Shown: one piece after another, positions 6,908 to 14,854 of the stretch
Layout: every line of letters starts with the position of its first letter
Position numbering within the stretch: the first letter of the stretch is position 1
Source: CAZUXE01 sp964624585
GTDB taxonomy: Bacteria; Hydrothermota; Tepidihabitantia; B3-TA06
Reading direction: 5' to 3'
Length of the DNA stretch: 32,414 bases
Assembly (NCBI GenBank): GCA_964624585.1
Contig: CAZUXE010000016.1
Span: 1 to 32,414, forward strand
Made by a program: the position numbers and the translations under genes
Notes under the pieces: model-generated
What the model was told of the DNA's origin: nothing
Database searches by the model: none
Seen by the model: the letters and a program-made list of their open reading frames with translations, nothing else

Positions 6908-8068
6908 GTGAAAAGAATCTGGGATGTAATTATTGTAGGCGCAGGCCCTGCCGGTTCTTCTGCAGCCAGACCAATAAGTAAGGCCGGATATTCAACTCTC
7001 ATAATTGATAAAAAGACAAGGGTTGGAGACCCCAATCATTGTGGGGAAGGAATTTCAACCTATGGATTAGCTGCCGCCGGTATTAAGAAACATTATCCAT
7101 GGATGCTTAATAAAATCAAAGGCTGTAAGTTGATGCTTCCGAATGGTACAGAAATTAAATTTACTCAAACAGGTTACAATATTGATAGGCCCGCTTTTGA
7201 CCGTTTTCTTGCAAAAAGGGCTGAAGATGAAGGTACCAAGATAAAAACTTCCACTAAACTTGAAGAAATTATCCGAACTACCTCTGGTTGGAGACTTATT
7301 ACTTCTCAGGGTGAATTTTATTCACGTTATCTTATTGGTGCAGGCGGAGCAACTTGTCCTGTATCAAGATACTTCAAGCAATTTCCTCACCTTATGCCTG
7401 CTATGCAGTACAAGTTTAAAAAAGAAGATGTTCCTATTGACTTTTCCGATAAATTACTTCAATTTTTCCCAAGAGAAGATTTTGCAGGCGGTTATGCCTG
7501 GATTTTTGATAGAGGGAAAGAAGTATCGGTAGGTGCTGGTACAGGTAGGGAATTAAAGAAAAAACTTGAAAATTTTTGTCTAAGTAAGGGAATTTCTCCA
7601 AAAAAGAAAATTAAGGTTGAAGGTGGTCCTATTCCTTTTTTGAAGCGTTCTTTTCAATTGAGCTTTCCTAAAGCTTTGCTTTGCGGTGATTCCGGAGGTT
7701 TCATATATCCATTGACAAAAGGGGGAATTAACGGTGCATGTTGGAGTGGGCGAATTGCCGGTGAAGTTATAGCTGAAGCGTTGAATAAAAATGATTCCTA
7801 CATATTATCTACTTATTCTAAAAAAGTAGGAGCATATCCTTGTCGTGATCCCCTCCAGCTGTATATACCTCAAGCCTTGCTAAAATTCAACAATAAAATT
7901 ATTAACACTATTGGAAATATCATGGATGGCAAAGAATATACAGCTATTCCGGTTGGAAGATTTCTTAAATATTTTCTTATGAAACCAACACCAGAAATAT
8001 TATGGGGGATTGCAGTAGGATTTTTATTCCAACGTCTCTATCATTACCGTCATTACTTTGCCTGGTGA
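6908..8068 (+). CDS. Geranylgeranyl reductase family FAD-dependent oxidoreductase
   Basis: The 386-residue protein has an N-terminal Rossmann FAD site, VIIVGAGPAGSSAA (about residues 8-21), followed by a Lys/Asp pair at the end of strand 2 (IIDKK). The second FAD motif is GDSGGFIYPLTKGGINGA (about residues 261-278). Family members reduce isoprenoid double bonds in archaeal lipids, chlorophyll or quinone side chains. The substrate-pocket motif usually read as GY-W-FP appears here as GYAWIFD, so the Pro is replaced. Start is GTG 6908; the ATG two bases earlier is out of frame. The stop overlaps the GTG of the next gene (GTGA), indicating translational coupling to an LpxH-like enzyme and suggesting a lipid or envelope role. 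Confidence 0.82.
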   Translation: MKRIWDVIIVGAGPAGSSAARPISKAGYSTLIIDKKTRVGDPNHCGEGISTYGLAAAGIKKHYPWMLNKIKGCKLMLPNGTEIKFTQTGYNIDRPAFDRFLAKRAEDEGTKIKTSTKLEEIIRTTSGWRLITSQGEFYSRYLIGAGGATCPVSRYFKQFPHLMPAMQYKFKKEDVPIDFSDKLLQFFPREDFAGGYAWIFDRGKEVSVGAGTGRELKKKLENFCLSKGISPKKKIKVEGGPIPFLKRSFQLSFPKALLCGDSGGFIYPLTKGGINGACWSGRIAGEVIAEALNKNDSYILSTYSKKVGAYPCRDPLQLYIPQALLKFNNKIINTIGNIMDGKEYTAIPVGRFLKYFLMKPTPEILWGIAVGFLFQRLYHYRHYFAW

Positions 8069-8787
8069 GTAGTCTATTTATATCAGATCTTCATGCACGT
8101 CCAGATATTCCTTTACGAGAAAACGCTCTTAAACTATTTCTTAAACAAAAAGCCGTAAGTGCCAAGAATTTATATCTCTTAGGGGATATTTTTGAATTCG
8201 GTTTTGTGTTCAGAGGACGTATTTTACCTCAGTATTATCCTCTATTATCTTCACTTCTTGAGCTTGGTAAAAAAGGTGTTAGAATTTACTTCCTTGGCGG
8301 TAATCACGATATATGGATAACCGCTTATTTACGAAAAGCCGGAATTAATATCATCAAAGACGGAACTTTACACAAACTTGGAGATAAAAAGGTACAGTTT
8401 TTTCACGGAATACGTACTCAACCTGACCCACTCTCACGTTTTGCAGAAAAAATCATGCTTAATCCTAGCGCTGTTTGGGCATATAGTAGGCTTGCTCCTA
8501 AAATAGGGTTCCCTCTAGCGCTTAAGGCGGCAAGCTTTAGCAGAAAAAGGCATAAGGCTTTCCCAAACAAGATTTTATCCACTCAACTTAAAGTAATTTC
8601 TCAGGATGCGGATATCGTCATTACAGGGCATCACCACGATATTTTTCACTTTACTTACAACGAAGTGGAATTCTATTCCTGTGGTAATTTTTTTAAGGAT
8701 TTTACCTACCTGGAATTAAGTGATAAGGGACTAGAATTCAAATCCTTTGCCGTGGATTCGCTCCTCGGCAGCAAAAGCGAATCCTAG
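8065..8787 (+). CDS. LpxH-like metallophosphoesterase (UDP-2,3-diacylglucosamine hydrolase family)
   Basis: I place the start at GTG 8065, because SSLFISDLH directly opens the phosphoesterase fold and the codon overlaps the upstream stop as GTGA; a longer reading from 8002 would lie inside the flavoprotein gene. The 240-residue product has the two-metal motifs SDLHAR (about residues 7-12), GDIFEFG (about 41-47), GGNHD (about 79-83), FFHGIR and GHHHD near the C-terminus. LpxH removes UMP from UDP-2,3-diacylglucosamine in lipid A synthesis at the inner face of the membrane. Other small phosphoesterases share these motifs, so the exact substrate is not proved. The last 57 bases overlap the convergent AsnC-type gene. 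Confidence 0.75.
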   Translation: MSSLFISDLHARPDIPLRENALKLFLKQKAVSAKNLYLLGDIFEFGFVFRGRILPQYYPLLSSLLELGKKGVRIYFLGGNHDIWITAYLRKAGINIIKDGTLHKLGDKKVQFFHGIRTQPDPLSRFAEKIMLNPSAVWAYSRLAPKIGFPLALKAASFSRKRHKAFPNKILSTQLKVISQDADIVITGHHHDIFHFTYNEVEFYSCGNFFKDFTYLELSDKGLEFKSFAVDSLLGSKSES

Positions 8788-9618
8788 TATAGAAAAACCT
8801 GCAATATCCATAAATTCTTTCCATTCCGCAAACTCTCCCCAACCCGAAAAATCTGCTTCAATTGCGATAGTTTCAGGGGTTTCGGCAGGCCACTTTAGTT
8901 TCATCCACTTCAAACCATTGCACAATTTAGCAAGATGTGGTTTCGCTTGTATAGGAAGAATAATATGGGCATGAATAAAATTATCAATCCGATACCAATG
9001 GATTGTGGAACGAAGAATAGCTACGCCTTGAGGATTGTGTGAATGTAAAAGCAAACGCTTAAGTTTCGCTTTCACCCATTGAACATCCTTATGTAGTGTT
9101 GATGCTAAGATATTTGGTAAAGCGTTACCGCTTTGATTAATAAGGCGAAGCAGGGTACGTTCCTCTTCCGATATACTTGCAGGAAAGGGAAAATTATAAG
9201 ATAGAATATCCAATGGTTCGTTAGTAATTCCTGTTTCTCTAAGAATAAGATTCAACTCTTCTTTAGTCCGACTAAAACAAAACAAACTGGTTACTGGTAA
9301 TTTACGAGTAAAGAAAACTGCATTGTGCAAGGAATCTTCAAGACCGGATAGCGTAGTTATTAAAGCTTGTTCAATATTTTTATTATGTTCGTATAAACTT
9401 ACCAGATATCTTCCCCAAACGCCTCCGTGTAAAGCCGGTAAAAACGGTACTATTTTGAATGAACCCATGATATTAGAATGGCGCATAGCTTGCAGGCGCA
9501 ATTCTACTTCCTCCACAGAACATCCTACCGTGCTAGAAAGATCTTCAGGAAGCGCCCAACCTCCTCTACTTACGGCACGTAGGAGCGATATGGATTTTTT
9601 ATCCAGAATACAACTCAA
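8731..9618 (-). CDS. AsnC/Lrp-type transcriptional regulator, two tandem units
   Basis: The 295-residue protein has two winged-helix units: one at residues about 5-58 (LDKKSISLLRAVSRGGWALPEDLSS...) and one at about 150-205 (SEEERTLLRLINQSGNALPNILAS...). Each is followed by a region resembling the AsnC ligand-binding fold. Such doubled AsnC proteins occur in heme d1/siroheme clusters and as stand-alone regulators; no heme genes are adjacent here. The best start is TTG 9618, because the first HTH starts at once and the next ATG would destroy it. No Shine-Dalgarno site is visible. It lies 6 bases behind the slipin stop and in the same frame, so translation probably depends on reinitiation. Its 3' end overlaps the LpxH-like gene. 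Confidence 0.65.
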   Translation of the reverse strand: MSCILDKKSISLLRAVSRGGWALPEDLSSTVGCSVEEVELRLQAMRHSNIMGSFKIVPFLPALHGGVWGRYLVSLYEHNKNIEQALITTLSGLEDSLHNAVFFTRKLPVTSLFCFSRTKEELNLILRETGITNEPLDILSYNFPFPASISEEERTLLRLINQSGNALPNILASTLHKDVQWVKAKLKRLLLHSHNPQGVAILRSTIHWYRIDNFIHAHIILPIQAKPHLAKLCNGLKWMKLKWPAETPETIAIEADFSGWGEFAEWKEFMDIAGFSILGFAFAAEERIHGKGFEF

Positions 9619-9624
9619 GATATT

Positions 9625-10398
9625 CTATTTTTTTGACGTTTTTCCATCAGTTTGCTTGTTCATCCACGCCTTTAGTAAATCTATAGGAACAGGGAAGATA
9701 ATAGTTGAGTTTTTCTCAACTGCAATTTCCGTTAGTGTACCAAGAAATCTTAGTTGAATTGCTGAAGGATGTTTATCAAGTATTGCAGCAGCTTCACTGA
9801 GTTTTTTCGATGCCTGAAATTCGCCATCGGCATGAATTACTTTAGCTCTGCGTTCACGTTCCGCTTCTGCCTGTCTGGCAATAGCGCGACGCATTTCATC
9901 AGGGAGATTAACATCTTTTATTTCAACCATAGAGACTTTTACTCCCCAAGGATCGGTTTGTTTGTCAATAATCTTTTGAAGACGTTCATTAATGGCTTCA
10001 CGTTCGGCAAGAAGATCGTCAAACTCGTATTCGCCAAGAACCGATCGTAGAATTGTTTGAGCTACTTGAGAAGTACCATATATATAATCTTGTATTTCAA
10101 CAACTGCTTTAGCAGCATCCATTACTCTAAAATAGGCCACTGCGTTTACTTCAACCGTAACATTATCTTTGGTAATAATGTCCTGAGGTGGAATATCCAT
10201 AGTGATTACACGCAGGCTAACCTTTTGCATTTTATCAAAAAAGGGAATTAGCAATATAAGACCGGGACCTTTTGTTCCTATCAAACGTCCAAGACGAAAA
10301 ATAACACCTCGTTCATATTCATTAAGTATCTTTATTGCAGATGCCAAAATCAGAAGTAAAATAAAACCTATAACTATAAAAACTATTAACGACGACAT
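9625..10398 (-). CDS. Slipin (stomatin/prohibitin-like SPFH protein)
   Basis: The 257-residue protein has one N-terminal membrane segment (about residues 4-22), then the SPFH/band 7 domain with NEYERGVIFRLGR, GPGLILLIPFFDK, MDIPPQDIITKDNVTVEVNAVAYFRV and VGGVSL-like later part WGVKVSMVEIKDVNLP. A coiled, Ala/Glu-rich stretch (RAIARQAEAERERRAKVIHADGE) follows. Slipins form ring-like oligomers on the cytoplasmic membrane and often pair with a membrane protease of the NfeD type; no nfeD gene is adjacent here. ATG 10398 has a strong AGGAGG site, and the promoter is at 10439-10467. The AsnC-type regulator follows immediately in the same transcript. Confidence 0.9.
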   Translation of the reverse strand: MSSLIVFIVIGFILLLILASAIKILNEYERGVIFRLGRLIGTKGPGLILLIPFFDKMQKVSLRVITMDIPPQDIITKDNVTVEVNAVAYFRVMDAAKAVVEIQDYIYGTSQVAQTILRSVLGEYEFDDLLAEREAINERLQKIIDKQTDPWGVKVSMVEIKDVNLPDEMRRAIARQAEAERERRAKVIHADGEFQASKKLSEAAAILDKHPSAIQLRFLGTLTEIAVEKNSTIIFPVPIDLLKAWMNKQTDGKTSKK

Positions 10399-10438
10399 AA
10401 CTCCTCCTTTAATTTTTCTTAATTTATTGACTCACATC

Positions 10439-10467
10439 ATTATAGGCCTTAATAGCAGCCCTGTCAA
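10439..10467 (-). promoter_or_regulatory. Slipin promoter
   Basis: TTGACA (10462-10467) and TATAAT (10439-10444) on the minus strand are 17 bases apart, about 40 bases before ATG 10398. Confidence 0.7.
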
Positions 10468-10540
10468 TCCAAGTGTTTCTTTTTCATCTTAAGATACTAT
10501 TAAATAGTAACCTAAGTTATAGCTTATTTTTAATTACACC

Positions 10541-10568
10541 TTGACACTGCATGTTTGTATCCTATAAT
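10541..10568 (+). promoter_or_regulatory. Promoter of the OmpA-family gene
   Basis: Perfect consensus TTGACA (10541-10546) and TATAAT (10563-10568) with a 16-base spacer. The leader to ATG 10685 is about 110 bases, long for this window. It is AT-rich, with short self-complementary stretches around 10605-10635, and ends in GAGGAGG. Confidence 0.8.
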
Positions 10569-10684
10569 TTCACTATAGCTAAAAGAGGTCTATTGTAAGA
10601 CTTTGTTAATAATATTATTACTATTAATAATAAACTAAAACCAAAAAACATGCTGAAATAAACTCTTATATAGAGGAGGATTGC

Positions 10685-12367
10685 ATGAAAAAGGCTATGG
10701 TTATGGTACTGGCTGTTGTGTTGATGGCTACCGCAATCACTGCTACCCCTACCGTTACAGCTGGTAACGGGCTTTTCAGAGTACAAAACGCGGCCAACAT
10801 GGGAAAAGGAATTGTTGGCATAAACCTGCATTGGGCAGGAAACCCCGCCGGGGCATACCACATGAACGATGGCAACTTCTCCACCTGGAATGGAATTCTA
10901 AGGTTTGGGGTAAGCTATGTTCCGTTGGATTATCTGGAAGTAGGATTAGTACCAGCAATTGGTTACTATAAACCTACCGCTGATTATGAAACCAAAATTG
11001 CTCCTTGGGATATTGAAGCTAACGTTAAAGGCAGCTATTCTAATTGGAAAGTGCTTAAGCTTGGAGCGCAGGCAAGATTTCTTATCCCTTTGGCTAAGGA
11101 ACCTTTCGTTCCTGCCAATTATAATAATGGATTAGATATAGGTTTTCGCGGTCTCATTACTGCCGACATGAGAGATATTTCGAAAATCCCACTTCTTTTG
11201 CACCTCAATGGCGGCTATTTAATGACAGGAGATAAGCTCAGAGATACCGCTGTTACTGATTATATAACTATGGGATTGGGCTTAGAGATTCCTCTACATT
11301 ATATCTCGGTACTGGCAGAACTTTATACAGAGCAGCCTACAGAAGCTGACACCGCATCATCGGGCGATATATGGCTCACACCAACTATACGTTTCCACCT
11401 TCCATTTGGATTCAATTTTGAATACGCAATGGACTTTTTGCTCGCTCAGAAGGAAAATGATCCTAGAGAAGATTTATTCCGTACAGTTACTATGGGACTT
11501 TCATGGTCTCCCCCAGAAAAGAAACATATCCCGATGGGTGTAATTGCCGGAACAGTTAAAGACGCTGAAACCAGTAAAGGCCTTGTTGCTAAAGTGAGCT
11601 TTTCAGGACCTGAAACAGGTTTAGTTAATGCTGGCTCTATGGGCTTTAAGGTAGATTCCCTAGATCCCGGTGTCTACACCTTTGAAGCAATTGCCGATGG
11701 TTACCAAAGTGCTAAAAAAACAGTTACTGTAATTGATGGTAAAACCGCTAATCTTAGCTTCATGCTGAAGCCTAAAATGGCTACTCTTTCCGGTGCCATT
11801 AAAGACCGTAAAACTGATGCTGGTTTGCCTGCAAAAATTAAGTTTGTAGACGCCAATATACCTGAGGTGAAAACCGATGCTTCAACCGGTCTCTATAAAG
11901 TACAACTCAAACCCGGTACATATGGTGTTGAGGTTTTATCAGAAGGTTATTTGCCTCAAACAGCCTCTATTAAAGTTGGTAAAGACGGCGCGGTTAAAGA
12001 TTTTAGACTTATTAAAGAAGGTATGAAAATTGCCTTCCAGGGAGTTAATTTTGAAACCGCTAAGGCGATAATCTTAGAAAATTCTTATCCTGTTCTTGAT
12101 AAAGCTGCCCTTATTCTTAAGGAAAACCCATCTATTCGCGTAGAAATAGGTGGGCACACCGATTCTCGTGGTTCTGCGTCGTATAATCGCAAACTTTCAG
12201 AAAAACGCGCTCAGGCAGTACGTCTTTATCTTATAGAAAAACATCAAATTGAACCTGGTCGCATGATTGCCAAAGGGTATGGTGAAAGCCAACCTTTGGC
12301 TCCAAACGATACAGAAGAAAATATGTATCGCAATCGCAGGGTTGAATTTACAATTCTGGCTAAATAA
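10685..12367 (+). CDS. OmpA-family envelope protein with two carboxypeptidase-regulatory-like domains
   Basis: The 560-residue protein has a signal peptide (residues 1-27). A predicted outer-membrane beta-barrel of alternating strands follows (about 28-280). Two Ig-like carboxypeptidase-regulatory/PEGA-type repeats come next: GVIAGTVKDAETSKGL... at about 285-360 and ATLSGAIKDRKTDAGL... at about 362-440. The C-terminal OmpA domain (about 445-560) has VEIGGHTDSRGSASYNRKLS, RAQAVRLYL and NRRVEF, which carry the Asp and Arg that bind diaminopimelate of peptidoglycan. It should tether the outer membrane to the cell wall. The gene has a strong promoter and strong SD, consistent with an abundant protein. 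A 10-bp hairpin separates it from the helix-hairpin-helix gene downstream. Confidence 0.88.
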   Translation: MKKAMVMVLAVVLMATAITATPTVTAGNGLFRVQNAANMGKGIVGINLHWAGNPAGAYHMNDGNFSTWNGILRFGVSYVPLDYLEVGLVPAIGYYKPTADYETKIAPWDIEANVKGSYSNWKVLKLGAQARFLIPLAKEPFVPANYNNGLDIGFRGLITADMRDISKIPLLLHLNGGYLMTGDKLRDTAVTDYITMGLGLEIPLHYISVLAELYTEQPTEADTASSGDIWLTPTIRFHLPFGFNFEYAMDFLLAQKENDPREDLFRTVTMGLSWSPPEKKHIPMGVIAGTVKDAETSKGLVAKVSFSGPETGLVNAGSMGFKVDSLDPGVYTFEAIADGYQSAKKTVTVIDGKTANLSFMLKPKMATLSGAIKDRKTDAGLPAKIKFVDANIPEVKTDASTGLYKVQLKPGTYGVEVLSEGYLPQTASIKVGKDGAVKDFRLIKEGMKIAFQGVNFETAKAIILENSYPVLDKAALILKENPSIRVEIGGHTDSRGSASYNRKLSEKRAQAVRLYLIEKHQIEPGRMIAKGYGESQPLAPNDTEENMYRNRRVEFTILAK

Positions 12368-12383
12368 AGAACTATTTGATGTG

Positions 12384-12410
12384 GGACGCCATGTTAATTC
12401 CATGGCGTCC
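12384..12410 (+). other. Perfect 10-bp intergenic hairpin without U tract
   Basis: GGACGCCATG (12384-12393) pairs fully with CATGGCGTCC (12401-12410) around a 7-base loop. It follows the OmpA-family stop codon by 16 bases and no T run comes after it. It may stabilise the 3' end of the upstream message, be a processing site, or partly terminate transcription before the next gene. Confidence 0.6.
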
Positions 12411-12444
12411 TGCCTTAATATCTCTAAAATAAAAGGAGATACCC

Positions 12445-12855
12445 ATGGCAACAATGAATCTTGAAGGTATTGAGGGCATTGGAAAGGTATATGCTCAAAA
12501 ATTAAAAAAAGCTGGAATAAGGGGAACAAATATGCTTTTGAATAAAGGCTCCTCCCCTGCTGGACGCAAAGAAATAGCCAAGGCATCAGGTGTTAGTGAA
12601 AAATTGATATTAGAGTGGATTAACCACTGTGATCTATTTCGTGTTAAGGGAATAGGTCCTGAGTACGCCGATTTATTAGAAGCTGCAGGTGTAGATACTA
12701 TCCCTGAACTCGCTCAGCGTAATCCTGAAAATCTTATAGCGAAACTCGTAGAGACCAATAACAAAAAGAAACTGGTACGTAAACTTCCTACCTTGAAGCA
12801 GGTTAAAAACTGGCTAACTCAGGCCAAGAAACTGCCAAGGACAATTAAGTATTAA
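12445..12855 (+). CDS. Helix-hairpin-helix protein, DUF4332-like
   Basis: The 136-residue protein holds two tandem helix-hairpin-helix units: LEGIEGIGKVYAQKLKKAGI (about residues 6-25) and FRVKGIGPEYADLLEAAGVDTIPELA (about 65-90). Each has the G-I/V-G hairpin and the following A-L-AG helix. The layout matches DUF4332, a family whose HhH units could bind DNA or another helix; its function is not established. ATG 12445 has a GGAG site 6 bases upstream. There is no clear promoter of its own, so it is probably read from the OmpA-family gene through the hairpin at 12384-12410. A bidirectional terminator follows. Confidence 0.75.
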   Translation: MATMNLEGIEGIGKVYAQKLKKAGIRGTNMLLNKGSSPAGRKEIAKASGVSEKLILEWINHCDLFRVKGIGPEYADLLEAAGVDTIPELAQRNPENLIAKLVETNNKKKLVRKLPTLKQVKNWLTQAKKLPRTIKY

Positions 12856-12901
12856 TTCTTAAAAACCTTCACTGTTTGTCAAAAAACTAAAGTAAAATGG
12901 A

Positions 12902-12923
12902 AAAGCGCCCATTAGGGCGCTTT
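12902..12923. terminator. Bidirectional terminator between convergent genes
   Basis: AAAGCGCCC (12902-12910) pairs with GGGCGCTTT (12915-12923) around a 4-base loop. The A and T tracts on both flanks suit termination of the helix-hairpin-helix gene on the plus strand and of the ABC permease gene on the minus strand. Confidence 0.75.
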
Positions 12924-12939
12924 ATAGTGTCTTTAAGTA

Positions 12940-14121
12940 CTATCTTAAAAGCACTTTCTCAGAGCCAAATCCTTTGGCGGCAAAGCGTAGTGCAATAAAT
13001 AGAAGAACGAATGTAGTGCCAAGTGTATAGGCTGTAGCTACTTGAGAAAGATTGCCCATTATTAAACCTCGTAAAACCAGCATAACGTTCATAAAGGGAA
13101 TAAGAAACATCCATGAAGGAACTATGGCAGGAATTATGTTCATAAATATAACGGGAATTACAACAAGGATATTAAGCGGGGCAAGAAATGTTTGAGCTTG
13201 TCTGTTGGAATGAGCTCTGACCGCTATCGCCATCAAAAATGCAGTGATGAAAAATGCCGTGAGTAATATTACGGCAAGAGTCATCAAAATCTTATCGAAA
13301 GAAATAATGGAGGCGAAATTTATCCCGACTGCTTTGGAAGCTAGAGAAGGAAGTATAAAAGAGGCGGCAACTGTCATTCCTATAGCTGTAAGAACAGGAG
13401 AAATAAAGGCGAAGGTTACTCCGGCCAGGTACTTGCCAATCATGATGCTACTACGCGATATAGGAGCCGTTAACAAGAGTTCTAGTGTTTTTCGTTCCTT
13501 TTCCCCAGCCGTAGCATCTATGATTATTGCACTTGCTCCCATAATAGATCCCATAACTATGAACATCCCGATGAATATACCCAAGTAGAAGCCAATCATT
13601 TGAGTATCTTTGATAAGGTTTTCACGAGATGTAGATATCGCTGTCAGTAATTTCTCATCAATTCCTTGTTCTGCAAGGCGTTGCGATACCACTTCTTGTT
13701 CGTACTTGGTCAATAGAAGTTCCACTTTATTGGCTGCAGTTTTTGATTCAACGCGAGTGGCATCGTAGATAATTCTGGTGTAGAGAATCATGCTATCGCT
13801 GGAAAGACTATCTATATAAAGCAGGCAGTCCGTTTTCTTTTCAGAAACCGCTTTTTTTGTATCGCTAACTTTGACTAATCGTAAACGATTTGAAGATTCA
13901 ATTAAATCTTCAAGTTGAGGGGCAATATTAGCTGGAATAAGCGTTATTCGGGAAGATTCTTCTACGGCTTTTTTCTCTTTACCTCCAAAAAGCAGAGCTG
14001 GAAGTAACGTTAGTGTAGGCCATACGACAAGTGGAAACAAAAATAAAAAAATCAAAGTTCGACGTTCGCGGAACGCAGTCCACATCTCTTTACGATAAAT
14101 AAGGCCAATATCCTTAAGCAT
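12940..14121 (-). CDS. ABC-2 type exporter permease, NatB-like
   Basis: The 393-residue membrane protein has a first helix at about residues 22-45 and a large extracytoplasmic domain (about 50-170). A cluster of five or six helices fills the C-terminal half. The motif GEKERKTLELLLTAPISRSSIMIGKY (about 207-232) is the hallmark coupling segment of ABC-2 permeases of the NatB type. It should form a homodimer driven by the ATPase encoded just upstream. In Bacillus NatAB exports Na+, but homologues move other substrates, so sodium export is only a possibility. The start ATG 14121 overlaps the ATPase stop by 8 bases. Confidence 0.85.
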   Translation of the reverse strand: MLKDIGLIYRKEMWTAFRERRTLIFLFLFPLVVWPTLTLLPALLFGGKEKKAVEESSRITLIPANIAPQLEDLIESSNRLRLVKVSDTKKAVSEKKTDCLLYIDSLSSDSMILYTRIIYDATRVESKTAANKVELLLTKYEQEVVSQRLAEQGIDEKLLTAISTSRENLIKDTQMIGFYLGIFIGMFIVMGSIMGASAIIIDATAGEKERKTLELLLTAPISRSSIMIGKYLAGVTFAFISPVLTAIGMTVAASFILPSLASKAVGINFASIISFDKILMTLAVILLTAFFITAFLMAIAVRAHSNRQAQTFLAPLNILVVIPVIFMNIIPAIVPSWMFLIPFMNVMLVLRGLIMGNLSQVATAYTLGTTFVLLFIALRFAAKGFGSEKVLLR

Positions 14122-14842
14122 GATGTTTCACTAATTTAAGAAAAGCTTGTTCCAAATTACTTGCTTTAGCTTTTTTGCAAATTTGGGAAACAGTGCCTAT
14201 GGCTATAATTTGTCCATGGTCAATAATTGCTAATCTATCGCAAAGCTCCTCTGCTTCTGCCATAATATGAGTGGAGTAAAGAATTGTTCGTTTACTCTTT
14301 ATTTTAGTAAGCAACTCTCTGATAATTCGTTGAGCGGGAACATCGAGACCTGCTGTTGGTTCATCGAGAATTAACAGAGGAGGATCTATTACTAAGGCCT
14401 GACCAAGTAAAACCTTTTGTTTGTTTCCTTTGGAAAGATTTTTGAACTTTCTGTTTTTGTATTCATCAAATTCCAGAATATCGCATACTTCATTTATCCG
14501 TTTTTCAACATCGGTCACGCCATGAAGTTTAGCAAAAAGCTCCATATTCTCTTTTGCAGAAAGTCTGGCGTATAACCCGCTGTCTTCAAGGACTACACCT
14601 ATTTTCCTTAAGGCACGTAACGGTTCTTTTTCGACGGATATTCCATTTACAAAAATATGCCCTGTATCCGGTTTTACAATGGAGCATATTGAGCGAACTG
14701 TGGTAGTTTTCCCGGCTCCATTGGGACCCAAAAGACCGAACAGTTCTCCCTTTCTACATTGAAACGAAATTCCATTCAAGGCCTGAAGCTGACCAAATTT
14801 TTTGCTAAGGTTTTCAATATGCAGAATAGCTTCTTCTTGCAT
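14114..14842 (-). CDS. ABC transporter ATP-binding protein, NatA-like
   Basis: The 242-residue ATPase shows Walker A GPNGAGKTTT (about residues 38-47), a Q-loop region around GVVLEDSGLY, signature LSKGNKQKV, Walker B LLILDEPTAGLD, and the H-loop STHIMAEAEELCDR. This set and the length match the DrrA/NatA/CcmA class that drives ABC-2 permeases. It lies between the 2TM gene (12-base gap upstream) and the permease gene (8-base overlap downstream), all in one transcript. ATG 14842 has a GGAG site 4 bases upstream. The substrate is unknown. Confidence 0.92.
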   Translation of the reverse strand: MQEEAILHIENLSKKFGQLQALNGISFQCRKGELFGLLGPNGAGKTTTVRSICSIVKPDTGHIFVNGISVEKEPLRALRKIGVVLEDSGLYARLSAKENMELFAKLHGVTDVEKRINEVCDILEFDEYKNRKFKNLSKGNKQKVLLGQALVIDPPLLILDEPTAGLDVPAQRIIRELLTKIKSKRTILYSTHIMAEAEELCDRLAIIDHGQIIAIGTVSQICKKAKASNLEQAFLKLVKHHA

Positions 14843-14854
14843 TGCGCTCCTTTT

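Noticed and set aside
8002..8064. A longer N-terminus for the LpxH-like protein
   Set aside because: The extra 21 residues lie inside the flavoprotein gene and precede the first strand of the fold; the GTGA overlap at 8065 fits coupled translation.
10600..10640. AT-rich self-complementary leader of the OmpA-family gene as a riboswitch or thermosensor
   Set aside because: The stems consist almost only of A and T and match no riboswitch class I know; with such composition chance pairing is expected.
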